Shown here one piece after another: positions 52,750 through 62,600 of a DNA stretch of 64,000 nucleotides. Origin of the DNA: Paenibacillus nasutitermitis (GTDB taxonomy: Bacteria; Bacillota; Bacilli; Paenibacillales; Paenibacillaceae); the NCBI RefSeq assembly GCF_014641075.1, contig NZ_BMHP01000001.1, positions 1,914,171 to 1,978,170 on the forward strand, given 5' to 3'. The position numbers and the translations under genes are program-made. The notes under the pieces were generated by a model that saw only the letters and a program-made list of their open reading frames with translations, was not told the origin of the DNA and did no database searches. How positions within the stretch are numbered: position 1 is the first letter of the stretch; every line of letters starts with the position of its first letter.

Positions 52750-53558
52750 ATGGGATGTTCCATCTTGTTATGTATGTTTTTTCCTGCTTATGTCAGTTCA
52801 AACAGCCGTCTGGATATTAGAATTGTTCCATGGTTGTTAGGTACGCTGTTTGGGGGCTGGAGAACAGGGTTCTACTTGTATGTGCTGATTATCCTGATTC
52901 GATTCTATCATGGACTAGATTTGGGTTTTTATACGACCATTCAGATTCTGCATTTGCTTGTATCGGTTGAAGCGGTCTTATTTTTCACCGTTTTAAATGA
53001 AACCATAAGGGGTATAATCAGAAAAAACCAGCAGCTGCAATCGGAAGCCAAAGATGCGGAAATCGCTTTCCTGCGTTCGCAGATTAAACCCCATTTTCTA
53101 TTTAACACCTTGAATTCCATTGCTGTCTTGTGCATGATAGAACCACGCAAGGCAGAGGAATTGACGCTGGATTTCGCTCAGCATGCGGAATTTGAAGTGG
53201 ATGCCAATCCCGATTTCCCAATCCCCCCCGCTGGTTCTGCAGCCTTTGGTGGAAAACGCCGTAAAACAGGGATTAATGTCCAATTTACACGGGGGAACCG
53301 TTAAGATTTCGATCAAATAACAAGCGGAACCGTTCATCACTATTATTGTTGAAGATAATGGAAGCGGTATGAGTGAAACAAAATTGGAGGAAAATCCGTA
53401 AACCCGAGAACAGCAAGAAAGGTGTTGGGCTCTGGAACATCAATCAACGCATTCAGCTTCTATACGGAAACAGACTGCGTATTGAAAGCGCGGAAGGAAG
53501 AGGAACCAAAGTTTCCTTCCACATCAATGCGCACTCTTCCCAGCAGATTGGAGGATGA
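52750..53558 (+). pseudogene. Broken LytS-like sensor histidine kinase
   Basis: The first frame (52750-53304) starts inside a 5TM-LYT-type membrane region (DIRIVPWLLGTLFGGWRTGF) and reaches the His box SQIKPHFLFNTLNSIAVL. A deletion follows, and a frameshift at a run of seven C (53223-53229). The second frame reads PLVLQPLVENAVKQG, has an in-frame TAA at 53318, then continues VEDNGSGMSETKL to TAA 53399. A third frame reads GVGLWNINQRIQLLYG to 53558. So it has a lost N terminus, an internal deletion, two frameshifts and a stop. It cannot make a working kinase. Confidence 0.85.
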
Positions 53559-53923
53559 TGCAGATGCTGCGAGTTATGATCGTGGATGATGAAGAATTAG
53601 CTGTGCAACGTTTAGAGATGATCTTATCCGGTATCGACGATGTTGAAATAGGCCTTGCGTCCATGAACCCCCAGGAAGCCTATGATTATGCGAGAACCCA
53701 TCCGGTTCATCTAGCTTTTCTGGATATTGCCATGCCGAAAATCAATGGATTGCGACTATCCACCTTATTACTTGAGCTTAATCCTTCCATCAGTGTAGTA
53801 TTTGTAACCGGTTTCGATAATTATGCCATTCAAGCCTTCGATTTGAATGCGCTGGATTATCTAATGAAGCCTGTAACGTTGCAGCGGATGCTAAAAACGT
53901 TGGACAAGGCTAGAAAAAGATAG
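53555..53923 (+). pseudogene. Receiver domain left from a response regulator
   Basis: ATG 53555 overlaps the kinase remnant end (ATGA). The 122 aa form a complete receiver: DDE at 11-13, phospho-acceptor D57 (LAFLDIAMPK), Thr in FVTGF, K in YLMKPV. The output domain is missing and the frame stops after KARKR. Because its kinase is dead, I treat it as a remnant, though a stand-alone receiver cannot be excluded. The bases from 53924 to 54079 show no gene. Confidence 0.6.
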
Positions 53924-54079
53924 GAGCATCTGCGGCAGTGATCGTTCTGTATTATATTAGCTACCTATGACCACAATGGTGATATCATTAAGACAATCAG
54001 AGATAAATGGCATTCCGTTATTCCAACAAGTCACAATTGGTCGAGGACTCATTATCGTATTCAGGAAGGAAGGATTAAA

Positions 54080-55129
54080 ATGACTTCTAACTCTACAATC
54101 AAATTAACCTCTTTATCGAGCAAGGGCGGATGCGGATGCAAAATAGGCCCCGCTGATTTGCGGCAGGTCATCAGCAGTCTCCCGCTGGCTGAACGTAATC
54201 CGAATCTGCTTGTCGGTATCGAGACAAGTGACGATGCGGGCGTATTCCGGATTAGAGATGATCTCGCACTTGTACAAACAGTGGATTTCTTTACACCTAT
54301 AGTGGATGATCCTTATTCGTTCGGACAAATTGCCGCAGCCAATGCAATAAGCGACATTTATGCGATGGGCGGAAAACCGTTAACGGTATTAAATATCGTT
54401 GCGTTTCCGATCGCCACGCTAGATAAACAAATTCTGGCCGATATTCTCCGCGGTGCTGCGGACAAAGTGAAAGAAGCTGGCGCGACACTTGTGGGCGGAC
54501 ATTCCATCGATGATAAAGAGCCTAAATTCGGGCTTGCAGTAACCGGCTTGATCCATCCGGACCAAATCCGGACTAACGCAGGCGCAAAACCCGGAAACAA
54601 ATTGATTCTGACCAAACCAATAGGCGTTGGCATCATGACGACTTCCATTAAGAAGGAACAATTAAGTGCAGAAGAAGTGGAGCGAGTCACCCGCGTTATG
54701 GCCACGCTAAATAAAACAGCAGCCGAGATTATGAACAATTATAAGGTACAGGCTTGTACCGATGTTACGGGTTTTGGACTGATTGGTCATGCGCTGGAGA
54801 TGGCTAAAGGAAGCGGAGTGGGAATTAACATCGTTAAAGATGCGGTTCCTCTGCTCCCAAGGGTCAGGGAGCTTGCGGAAGCCGGATTTGTACCGGGAGG
54901 CACGAAGAATAATTATGCGTATATCGAGAGCGATGTTGTTTTTCCTGCAGACATGGACCAGACAGACCGGTGGATCCTGTGCGATGCCGTGACATCAGGA
55001 GGCTTATTGATAGCGGTCCCGGCAGAACAATCCGATCAGCTGCTGCATGACCTTAAGGATGCAGGTGTTGAAGCGGGAGTAATCGGCGAGACAACCATTG
55101 AACACGCCGGAAGGATTGTCGTTATTTAA
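54080..55129 (+). CDS. selD: Selenide, water dikinase
   Basis: The 349-aa AIR-synthase-like protein has the glycine-rich N-terminal catalytic segment GGCGCK; C18 is the catalytic position (Cys form, no UGA codon) and K21 the catalytic Lys. Further motifs are VQTVDFFTPIVDDPY and GGHSIDDKEPKFG. It makes selenophosphate from selenide and ATP. The next gene, mnmH, uses that product. No selA or selB is visible. ATG 54080 follows AGGAAGGA. Confidence 0.95.
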   Translation: MTSNSTIKLTSLSSKGGCGCKIGPADLRQVISSLPLAERNPNLLVGIETSDDAGVFRIRDDLALVQTVDFFTPIVDDPYSFGQIAAANAISDIYAMGGKPLTVLNIVAFPIATLDKQILADILRGAADKVKEAGATLVGGHSIDDKEPKFGLAVTGLIHPDQIRTNAGAKPGNKLILTKPIGVGIMTTSIKKEQLSAEEVERVTRVMATLNKTAAEIMNNYKVQACTDVTGFGLIGHALEMAKGSGVGINIVKDAVPLLPRVRELAEAGFVPGGTKNNYAYIESDVVFPADMDQTDRWILCDAVTSGGLLIAVPAEQSDQLLHDLKDAGVEAGVIGETTIEHAGRIVVI

Positions 55130-55173
55130 TGAGATTAAATATAAAAAAGAACAGCATGAAGGGGTCTTAAACC

Positions 55174-56229
55174 ATGTTTCAGGACATCACGATTGAAGAA
55201 TGGGCAGCACTCCGGGACCGGAAAGAACTCCTTTTAATAGATGTTCGGTCGCCTTCAGAATATCGAGATTCCACCATACCCGGCAGTTTGAATATTCCGC
55301 TATTCGACGATCAGGAACGAGCGGAAATCGGTACGCTTTATAAACAGGCCAGCGTTCAGGCTGCAAAAGAAAGAGGCCTGGAAATCGTTTCTGCCAAGCT
55401 GCCCGCTTTTATTAAGGAATTCTCCGGAATCCCTCAGAAAAAGTCTGTATTTTGCTGGCGGGGAGGGATGCGCAGTAAAACGACAGCGACTGTCTTATCT
55501 CTGATGGGGATAAACGCCTATCGGTTGAATGGCGGATACCGGGCTTATCGGCAGTGGGTCGTCGAGCAGCTCGACACCATGCAGCTTAACCAGCATTGTT
55601 TTGTCATACATGGGAACACAGGCAGCGGAAAAACGGCGATCTTACGAAAATTGAAGCAGCAAGGCCAACCTGTTCTCGATCTTGAGGGATTAGCGGGCCA
55701 CAGAGGATCAATATTCGGGGAAATTGGGCTGAAAGCCCATAACCAGAAAACATTCGATTCGCTGCTTGTCGATGATTTGTTTAACTATAGTGGAGATGCT
55801 TACCTGCTATTTGAAGCAGAGAGCAGACGAATCGGGAAGATAACACTCCCGGATCTCATTGTGGGCAAACGGGCGGACGGGCATCACATTCTTATTGAGC
55901 TCCCGCTTGAAGCGCGTGTGCGTCAGATTGTGGAAGATTATAAACCTTGGGAGCATGCGGATGCATACAGGCATGCATTCCAACAAATCAAGCTCAAAAT
56001 CCACACGCCGGTCGCGGCAGAAATTGAAGCCTGCTTGACTAGAGAACAGTATGCGGCGGCAGTGGAACTGCTGCTTGTGTATTATTATGATCCGATGTAT
56101 TCGCATTCAGCGGGCAGGCATGACGAACCGTATACTTCTATCATTCAAGCTTCCTCGGCAGAGGATGCGGGGATTGAGCTTGAAGGGATTATAAACGAAT
56201 TCATGAGCGTTCATGCGCTTAGGAAATGA
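55174..56229 (+). CDS. mnmH: tRNA 2-selenouridine synthase
   Basis: The 351-aa product has an N-terminal rhodanese domain (LIDVRSPSEY; active Cys in CWRGGMRS) and a C-terminal P-loop domain (GNTGSGKTAIL, residues about 146-156). The enzyme converts 2-thiouridine at the wobble position of certain tRNAs to 2-selenouridine through a geranylated intermediate. It lies 44 bp after selD, in one operon. Together they form a complete selenouridine branch. It is of usual length, with no defect seen. Confidence 0.95.
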   Translation: MFQDITIEEWAALRDRKELLLIDVRSPSEYRDSTIPGSLNIPLFDDQERAEIGTLYKQASVQAAKERGLEIVSAKLPAFIKEFSGIPQKKSVFCWRGGMRSKTTATVLSLMGINAYRLNGGYRAYRQWVVEQLDTMQLNQHCFVIHGNTGSGKTAILRKLKQQGQPVLDLEGLAGHRGSIFGEIGLKAHNQKTFDSLLVDDLFNYSGDAYLLFEAESRRIGKITLPDLIVGKRADGHHILIELPLEARVRQIVEDYKPWEHADAYRHAFQQIKLKIHTPVAAEIEACLTREQYAAAVELLLVYYYDPMYSHSAGRHDEPYTSIIQASSAEDAGIELEGIINEFMSVHALRK

Positions 56230-56311
56230 CGAAGCATCCCTGTGGATCAGTATGGATATGTGCAACCTGAAGCAGTCGCTGCTGACCATGGCTGTCTTAA
56301 ATTATTTAGAG

Positions 56312-56348
56312 CAAACGAGGCTGCCGATCAGATCGGCAGCCTCGTTTG
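56312..56348. terminator. Terminator-like palindrome after selD-mnmH
   Basis: CAAACGAGGCTGCCGATC and its complement (56312-56329/56331-56348) form an 18-bp arm pair around a single base, ending TTTG. It lies between convergent genes and may serve both. Confidence 0.75.
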
Positions 56349-56410
56349 TATGTGGTAAGAATATAGGATCATCTTGTTGGAGGACCTGATCAGGAATCTC
56401 CAGCTTGCAC

Positions 56411-56818
56411 CTATATTGCGCGCATACGATTGTTTCTTGGATTATGTTCCAGCTCTGCAAGACCCAATGCTTCCATTAACGGAGGAACATACATGCCGAA
56501 TCTGCCGCGAAGGCCTTTTTTCAAGCCGTACCAACCGCCAACGGGGTTTTCGGAAGATCGGCCCCAAGCCTCGACTGTGCCTTCTTTTGCCGGCTTCTGC
56601 TCGTCAGCGCTGCCAAGCTCCATCCAGTCGCCATACTCCTTGAGCATCGCATATAAATCGTTAATACAGCGATAATCGTAGTGCAGAACCGTTTTACCTA
56701 CCGTGCACACGATAATGGCCTGTTCGTCTTTCTCATCTTTATACATTTCATAATCCGAAGTCAGAGGAGGAGTCTTTAATTTCCATGGATCTGTCTTTGT
56801 GCCTTGTGCTGTTGACAT
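56411..56818 (-). CDS. Conserved protein of unknown function (DUF6855-like)
   Basis: I choose the ATG at 56818, with AAAGGAG seven bases before; the frame is open to 56854. The 135-aa soluble product has DPWKLKTPPLTSDYEMY, LHYDYRCINDLYAMLKEYGDW and the Gly/Pro-rich end GGWYGLKKGLRGRFGMYVPP. It resembles a small conserved Firmicute/Actinobacterial family that I remember as DUF6855. No catalytic motif is recognised. Confidence 0.75.
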   Translation of the reverse strand: MSTAQGTKTDPWKLKTPPLTSDYEMYKDEKDEQAIIVCTVGKTVLHYDYRCINDLYAMLKEYGDWMELGSADEQKPAKEGTVEAWGRSSENPVGGWYGLKKGLRGRFGMYVPPLMEALGLAELEHNPRNNRMRAI

Positions 56819-56977
56819 AACATTGCTCCTTTGATTCATTTCATTCTTGTTCATTCAGAATAGCACAGATCGGTTAATCCTGCAGCTACGGGCCAGGATT
56901 TGCACCTGCGGCTTCCCCTGGTGTGATGATCATGTTATGGTATTAAGGAATAAATAGGCGAAAAAGGGGAGTTTCCA

Positions 56978-58102
56978 GTGAATGAGAACATTCGAATAGG
57001 ATTAATTGGAGCGAGCTGGTTCGCAGATTTGTGGTTTTTGCCTGTTCTAACGAGGCATCCCCATGTGACCGTAGCCGCGATCTGCAGCAAGAACGGGGAG
57101 AGCGCACGTCAAATGGCAGCCAAATATGGCATTGCCGCAGCATATACGTCAGCCGAAGAAATGATGGATGCCGAACGTCTTGACGGAATTTGCATCATTA
57201 CTCCCAATGATCTTCATCACCCGATTGTCATGGAAGCGCTCCAGCGCGGCTTGCATGTATTATGCGAGAAGCCGCTTGCCATCGATAGCGATGAATCCGG
57301 TGAAATGCTGCGGAAAGCACAGGAGAAGGGCGTTGTGCATAGTGTGAATTTCTCCGTGCGCGAGCATCCCGGGATTCGTTATCTCAAGAAGGCTGTCAGC
57401 GATGGGCGAATCGGCTGTTTTCTAGAGGGACGCTTCGAATATTCAGGTGATTATGGGCTGTCCGGCCCTCCCGGCTGGAGGGGATCTGTCAGAAGCGGAG
57501 GCGCTGGCGGAGTTCTGCAGGATCTGGGCTCGCATATTATCGATCTGGCCCAGCATGTGCTGGACGACCGGATTGTTGCTGTCTCTGCGTCCATGAGCTG
57601 CCTTGAGTCGGGCCGGCCGGTCAGATTTGTCGAGCGGACAAACCCCGATCAGGCAGCAGATTCGGTCTACGTGCAGGCTGAATTTGGCAGAGGCGGACAT
57701 GGTGTATTCCAGACGAGCTGGATTCGTCCCCAAGGAAAAGGCGGCCAGACGATTACCCTTGAACTATTCGGGACAGAAGGCGCCCTGCAGCTCACAGCTA
57801 CCGGATACGGCTATAAGATGATGTGTGCCCGTAAAGATGAAACATGGCAGGAGGTTGTTCTTCCCGAAGCACTGCCATGGGATCTATCGGCTCAACCGTC
57901 GGAAGACAGATTCCGCCCTTATCGGGATTCCGAGCGCAACGAAGCATGGAAATGGGCCGATGCCGTGATCGCTGTCAAAAGCACAGGCAGCACGGACCGC
58001 AGCCGTCTTCCCGGCTTTGAAGACGCTGACCGGGTACAGCGCGTCATTGACGCAGTCGTCCTGTCCGATCAGAGCGGCAGGCAAGAGGCAGTTACGGAAT
58101 AG
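56978..58102 (+). CDS. Gfo/Idh/MocA-family oxidoreductase
   Basis: GTG 56978 follows AAAAGGGGA. The 374-aa product has an N-terminal NAD(P)-binding fold (GLIGASWFADLW), the family motif LCEKPLAID with the Lys that contacts cofactor and substrate, and the C-terminal alpha/beta domain. It probably oxidises or reduces a sugar or inositol derivative. The neighbours give no pathway. It is a single-gene unit. The gap to the next gene (58103-58270) has only a weak hairpin. Confidence 0.92.
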   Translation: MNENIRIGLIGASWFADLWFLPVLTRHPHVTVAAICSKNGESARQMAAKYGIAAAYTSAEEMMDAERLDGICIITPNDLHHPIVMEALQRGLHVLCEKPLAIDSDESGEMLRKAQEKGVVHSVNFSVREHPGIRYLKKAVSDGRIGCFLEGRFEYSGDYGLSGPPGWRGSVRSGGAGGVLQDLGSHIIDLAQHVLDDRIVAVSASMSCLESGRPVRFVERTNPDQAADSVYVQAEFGRGGHGVFQTSWIRPQGKGGQTITLELFGTEGALQLTATGYGYKMMCARKDETWQEVVLPEALPWDLSAQPSEDRFRPYRDSERNEAWKWADAVIAVKSTGSTDRSRLPGFEDADRVQRVIDAVVLSDQSGRQEAVTE

Positions 58103-58270
58103 CAGATAGGAATTGGCTCGGCTCGGTTCGGTTCTGCCGATCGAATGAAGCAAGCTGAAGACCGTTTGGCCGAAGAGAGTTGTCTCTTTGGTCAGCGGAC
58201 TTTGGCGTTATAGCGGTACGGCTTGCAGGCTATTCCCGCCTAGGACAACGCCGCCGCAGGGATTCATTCG

Positions 58271-59830
58271 TCAAGGAAACAGCCATGGAATTGAAAGCTT
58301 GCGGCTGCTGCTTTTCCATTTCAATGTATTCGTCAACACGAGCAGAATAAAGTAGAGCAGCAAAGAACCGGTGATCGACCCCGCAAGACTCCAAGCTAAC
58401 GGAAATCCCCGGAAATTGAGATAATCAAATGACCAACTGCCGCATAATCCCATCAGCAGGATACAAAAACCAACCTTAACATAAGGCTGGATACTCCAAT
58501 AAAATCCGATGGATCCAGAAATGGATATGAAATCAAGCAGCGTTTGCATAATGATCCCGATAGCGATGCCGCATGTTACGCCAATGATGCCAAATTGACT
58601 GCCAAATAAGAAAATTGAGCCTGCCTTGAAGGCAGTGGCTATGATATAGTTCCATAGCGTCGCATTCGCACGGCCAAGACCGAGCAGGATCGCGTGCATT
58701 GGCGCGTCGAAATAATGCAGAAAAAATATCGGCGCCAATATTTTCAGCAGAAGGCCTGCTTCCGGAGCGTTATAGATGAGCGTTGTAAGCGGAGTTGCCC
58801 ATAGAAACAGGATCAGGGTAGCAGGTGCGCCGATAAGAAGCCCCAACCCAAGCGCCTGATTCATTCGTTCGTGGACAAGCAGGCTGTTCTTATTGGCCGC
58901 AGCTTCGCCGATCGCCGGTACCAGCGCAGTTGATAGGGATTGCGTAATGAATCCCGGCATGAACAAGAGAGGAAACGCATAGCCCGCTAACAAGCCGAAT
59001 TGCTTCGTGGCTAAAGCGGTACTGATGCCGGCAAGCGCCAGGCTGCTCGTAATAAGCAAGGGCTGAAAAGCGCCGTATAATGAGTGTAAAACGCCAGAAC
59101 CTGTCGTCGGCAGCCCGATTTGCAGCAGTTCCCCCAGTGTGCTTCTTCCTTGTTTCAGGTTGCCGGACCAGGTCTCGCCCGGAACCTTTGTTTCGCCGTA
59201 AATCTTGTAGCTGATCACCAGGAACAAGAGGCTGATCATTTCGCTTACGACAGACGCGGCCATCGCACCGGCAGCCGCATAGGCGATACCGTACGGCAAT
59301 AACAGATGCACCATTGCCAGCACACAAGCGATCTGTACCGTATGTTCGAGAACATCGGAAACGGCAATGGTCTTCATCTGCTGAATGCCCCGGAAATATC
59401 CTTTGAGCACCGCGGACACGGCGACAATCGGAGCGATGGGTGTAATCGCCAGCATTGCGTAATAAGCTCGTTGGTCACTCAGCAGAATCGATGCGATCCA
59501 CTCCGATCCGAGCAGCGAGACGGCTGTCAGAGCGACACTCAAGGTGCCGGTAACGGCAAGCGAAATATGCAGGATACGTCTGACTTTCGTCCGGTCGCCG
59601 CGCGCACATGCCTCCGCGACCAGTTTAGAGATCGCTACAGGCAAGCCGAGCTCCGTGATCGTAATCACGAGCGGTACGAGCGGATGCGCCATCATCAAGA
59701 GGCCAATTCCCTCAGCGCCCAAAACGCGGGCAACAAACATGCCGCTGATAAAACCGAGAATACGGTTGATGAAAGCAGCGATAGACAGGATGAATGTACC
59801 TCTCAAGAACGATTGTCCCGGTTGTGCCAT
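58271..59830 (-). CDS. SpoVB/MurJ-like polysaccharide (lipid) flippase
   Basis: I choose the ATG at 59830, behind GGAGGAACC; the frame runs on to 59950 without a site. The 519-aa membrane protein has about 14 segments. The N terminus FLRGTFILSIAAFINRILGF and VARVLGAEGIGLLMM match the stage V sporulation B / MATE-like family. It likely flips a lipid-linked wall or spore-cortex precursor. Several paralogues usually occur in spore formers, so a specific name is not given. Confidence 0.9.
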   Translation of the reverse strand: MAQPGQSFLRGTFILSIAAFINRILGFISGMFVARVLGAEGIGLLMMAHPLVPLVITITELGLPVAISKLVAEACARGDRTKVRRILHISLAVTGTLSVALTAVSLLGSEWIASILLSDQRAYYAMLAITPIAPIVAVSAVLKGYFRGIQQMKTIAVSDVLEHTVQIACVLAMVHLLLPYGIAYAAAGAMAASVVSEMISLLFLVISYKIYGETKVPGETWSGNLKQGRSTLGELLQIGLPTTGSGVLHSLYGAFQPLLITSSLALAGISTALATKQFGLLAGYAFPLLFMPGFITQSLSTALVPAIGEAAANKNSLLVHERMNQALGLGLLIGAPATLILFLWATPLTTLIYNAPEAGLLLKILAPIFFLHYFDAPMHAILLGLGRANATLWNYIIATAFKAGSIFLFGSQFGIIGVTCGIAIGIIMQTLLDFISISGSIGFYWSIQPYVKVGFCILLMGLCGSWSFDYLNFRGFPLAWSLAGSITGSLLLYFILLVLTNTLKWKSSSRKLSIPWLFP

Positions 59831-60273
59831 AGCTTGGTTCCTCCAGATCCTCGAATACTTAAATGTATTCATCATTCGGAAAAGCATGCGAACGAGCTGG
59901 TTGGCAAATGGCATGAATAAGAAAAAAGTGACGCGGCAGGGTCGATCCATGCCTCACCACTTTGGAATTAAGAGAGTGCTTTCAAATGGCGAATAACCTC
60001 GTACGCAATAATGAACGCCCGGCGCAACAAAATGAAAGGGAAACGACAGCTTGCGCCATACCGTCGAACACGCTGCGCCGGAATTTGATCCGATTGCAAT
60101 CCTTTTCTATCATTCTTGTGAACGCTGCTCATTGTTTTCCTTCATAAAGATTGAGTTGTCGGCTGGAATATAAAAATATAGACTAATAAAATAAAGAGGG
60201 AGTGATCGTGAAGGCGCAGTTGGATGATCCAAATAGGATACGTTGAAGTTGACCGGAAAGGAAGAGTGCTAAG
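59831..60273. other. Gap between the flippase and LysR genes
   Basis: No gene is supported. The strand-opposed genes on both sides must have their promoters here. A ribosome site (GGAAAGGAAGAG) marks the LysR start. Confidence 0.5.
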
Positions 60274-61173
60274 ATGACACTGCAGCAACTGCGGTATGTG
60301 ATTGAGGTAGCCAACCGCGGCTCCATGAACGAAGCCGCCAAGCGGCTGTTTATATCCCAACCCAGCCTCTCCAACGCGATCAAGGAACTGGAGGATAAAA
60401 TTCAAGTCACTATATTTGAACGGACAAATAAAGGCATTTCGCTCTCCAAGGAGGGAGCCGAATTTCTCGGTTACGCGAGGCAGGTGATCGAACAAGCCGA
60501 ATTGCTGGAGAGCCGTTATCTCAATGCGAAGCCATCCCCTCAGCATTTTTCGGTATCGACCCAGCATTATGCGTTTGCGGTAAATGCCTTTGTGAAATTG
60601 GTTCGCGAGCATGGCCAGAACGAATATGAACTGGCTTTAAGAGAAACCAAGACCCATGAAATTATCCAGGATGTCAAAAGCCAGCGCAGCGAAATCGGCA
60701 TTTTGTATATCAATGAATTTAATGCCAAGGTCATCAACAGGCTTCTCAAAAACGCTAATCTGAAATTTACAAGCTTGTTCAACGCAAAGGCGCATGTATT
60801 TATCAGCGTTCATAACCCTTTGGCTCGTAATGCCTTCGTCACACTGGATCAGCTCGACGATTATCCTTATTTATATTTTGAACAGGGAGAGTTTAATTCG
60901 TTTCATTTCTCCGAGGAAATTCTCAGTACGCTTACGCGCCGAAAAAGCATCTGCGTCAATGATCGGGCAACTTTATTCAATCTCTTGATCGGTTTGAACG
61001 GCTATACGATATCGACGGGCGTGCTCAGCGCCGATTTGAACGGAAACGAAATTATTCCGGTTCCGCTGGCAAGCGACGAGACGATCCATGTGGGATGGAT
61101 CTGTCATCAGAATGCCGCTCTTACCAAGCTGGCTTCCGCTTATATCGATGCGCTGCATGAGACTTTAGTTTGA
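60274..61173 (+). CDS. LysR-family transcriptional regulator
   Basis: The 299-aa product has an N-terminal HTH (GSMNEAAKRLFISQPSLSNA) and a CysB/MetR-like substrate-binding domain (IGILYINEFN, NGYTISTGVL). The type is common in Firmicutes for sulfur or amino-acid control (from memory). A MET-box-like palindrome lies 2.3 kb away before metE, so control of methionine synthesis is possible but unproven. Confidence 0.92.
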   Translation: MTLQQLRYVIEVANRGSMNEAAKRLFISQPSLSNAIKELEDKIQVTIFERTNKGISLSKEGAEFLGYARQVIEQAELLESRYLNAKPSPQHFSVSTQHYAFAVNAFVKLVREHGQNEYELALRETKTHEIIQDVKSQRSEIGILYINEFNAKVINRLLKNANLKFTSLFNAKAHVFISVHNPLARNAFVTLDQLDDYPYLYFEQGEFNSFHFSEEILSTLTRRKSICVNDRATLFNLLIGLNGYTISTGVLSADLNGNEIIPVPLASDETIHVGWICHQNAALTKLASAYIDALHETLV

Positions 61174-61247
61174 CCGTCAATCTGAAATGTATCATGAACA
61201 TCAACATCAACAAATGGCAGGTGTTTTCACAAATCGTTGCTATTTCC

Positions 61248-61290
61248 TGTGATTGTAATCACAAGGGACCTTCTCCTTCCTATATATACT
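61248..61290 (+). promoter_or_regulatory. Fnr-type box and -10 before hmp
   Basis: TGTGATTGTAATCACA (61248-61263) is a perfect TGTGA-N6-TCACA palindrome. TATACT at 61285-61290 is the -10. With transcription starting about 61297, the box is centred near -41.5, the class II activator position. A Crp/Fnr-family gene lies just after hmp. Confidence 0.8.
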
Positions 61291-61327
61291 TTGTTTATAC
61301 CAAGCGAATGAAAGCGAGGAGAAGATC

Positions 61328-62542
61328 ATGCTAAGCAATCAAACGATTCAAATTATTAAATCAACCGTACCCGTGCTGGAAGTGCATGGGACTGATATTA
61401 CAACAAGGTTTTATCAACTGCTGTTTACGAATCATCCGGAGCTCTTGAATATTTTTAATCATGCGAACCAGAAGCAGGGAAGACAACAGGCGGCTCTAGC
61501 GAATGCAGTGTATGCAGCCGCACTGCATATCGATAAACTGGAGACGATTCTTCCGGTTGTGAAGCAGATTGCGCATAAGCACCGCAGTCTTGGTATTAAA
61601 GCAGAGCATTATCCCATAGTAGGGGAGAACTTACTTGCGGCCATCAAGGATGTGCTTGGCAGCGCCGCTACTGAGGAAATTTTGCAGGCTTGGGCGGAAG
61701 CATACGGTGTCATTGCTGATGCCTTCATTAGCGTTGAGGCGGAGCTCTATGAACAAGCCGAACGGCAAAGCGGAGGCTGGACTGGATTTAGATCGTTTCG
61801 GGTGGAGCGGAAAGTGAGTGAGAGCGATGTTATCACCTCATTCTATCTGGTTCCACAGGACGGGCAAGCTATCGCAGCATTCGAACCGGGGCAATATATC
61901 AGTGTGAAGGTGGAAATTCCAGGAGAGACGAATACGCATATCCGCCAATACAGCTTGTCTGACGCTCCCGGCAAGCCCTATTATCGGATTTCGGTTAAGC
62001 GGGAGGAAGGCATAAAGAATAACCCTGATGGGCAGGTATCGTTGTATCTGCACAATCAGGTTGAACAAGGAGATGTTTTGTGGCTCTCTGCTCCTGCTGG
62101 TGAGTTTACAGTAAATCTCAGCGACAAACGCCCTGTGGTCTTGATAAGCGGCGGAGTTGGATTAACGCCGATGGTCAGTATGCTTCATACACTGGCAGAG
62201 ATGAATCCGGACAGACAGGTTACGTTCATTCATGCTGCTCAGAATGGCCACGTTCACGCGTTGAGGGAGCAGGTGGAGGAGCTTGCGCTACTGCACTCGC
62301 AGGTTTCCATCTATTGGTGCTACGAAAAACCGACGGAACAGGATAGAGCGCTGAAGGCTTTTCATAAAGAAGGCTATATCGATTTGCCATGGCTGCAGCA
62401 GGTCGTACCGACGAAAGAAGCCAGCTTCTATTTCTGTGGCCCTATCCCTTTTATGAAGGCTGTGAACAGCGCTTTACAGAAGTGGGAAGTACCTGAGGCA
62501 GATATTCATTTTGAATTTTTCGGTCCTTCTAGCAGCTTGTAA
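61328..62542 (+). CDS. hmp: Flavohemoprotein (nitric oxide dioxygenase)
   Basis: The 404-aa product has a globin domain at 1-140 with the proximal-His region AHKHRSLGIK, an FAD domain with RQYSLSDAPG, and an NAD domain with ISGGVGLTPMVSML and CGPIPFM. The order and length are those of Bacillus Hmp. It oxidises NO to nitrate, protecting the cell in low oxygen. ATG 61328 follows GCGAGGAG. An Fnr-type box controls it. Confidence 0.95.
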   Translation: MLSNQTIQIIKSTVPVLEVHGTDITTRFYQLLFTNHPELLNIFNHANQKQGRQQAALANAVYAAALHIDKLETILPVVKQIAHKHRSLGIKAEHYPIVGENLLAAIKDVLGSAATEEILQAWAEAYGVIADAFISVEAELYEQAERQSGGWTGFRSFRVERKVSESDVITSFYLVPQDGQAIAAFEPGQYISVKVEIPGETNTHIRQYSLSDAPGKPYYRISVKREEGIKNNPDGQVSLYLHNQVEQGDVLWLSAPAGEFTVNLSDKRPVVLISGGVGLTPMVSMLHTLAEMNPDRQVTFIHAAQNGHVHALREQVEELALLHSQVSIYWCYEKPTEQDRALKAFHKEGYIDLPWLQQVVPTKEASFYFCGPIPFMKAVNSALQKWEVPEADIHFEFFGPSSSL

Positions 62543-62600
62543 CCGGAGGTAAAGACTTAACTCCCTGATAAATAAGCGTGAAACTGACCATAAAAAATAT

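Noticed and set aside
54128..54142. Possible selenocysteine codon in selD
   Set aside because: The catalytic segment reads GGCGCK with TGC codons; no TGA is present.
58140..58210. Hairpin GGCCGAAGAGA / TCTCTTTGGTC after the Gfo/Idh gene as a terminator
   Set aside because: The stem has G-T pairs and no T run follows; support is too weak to list.
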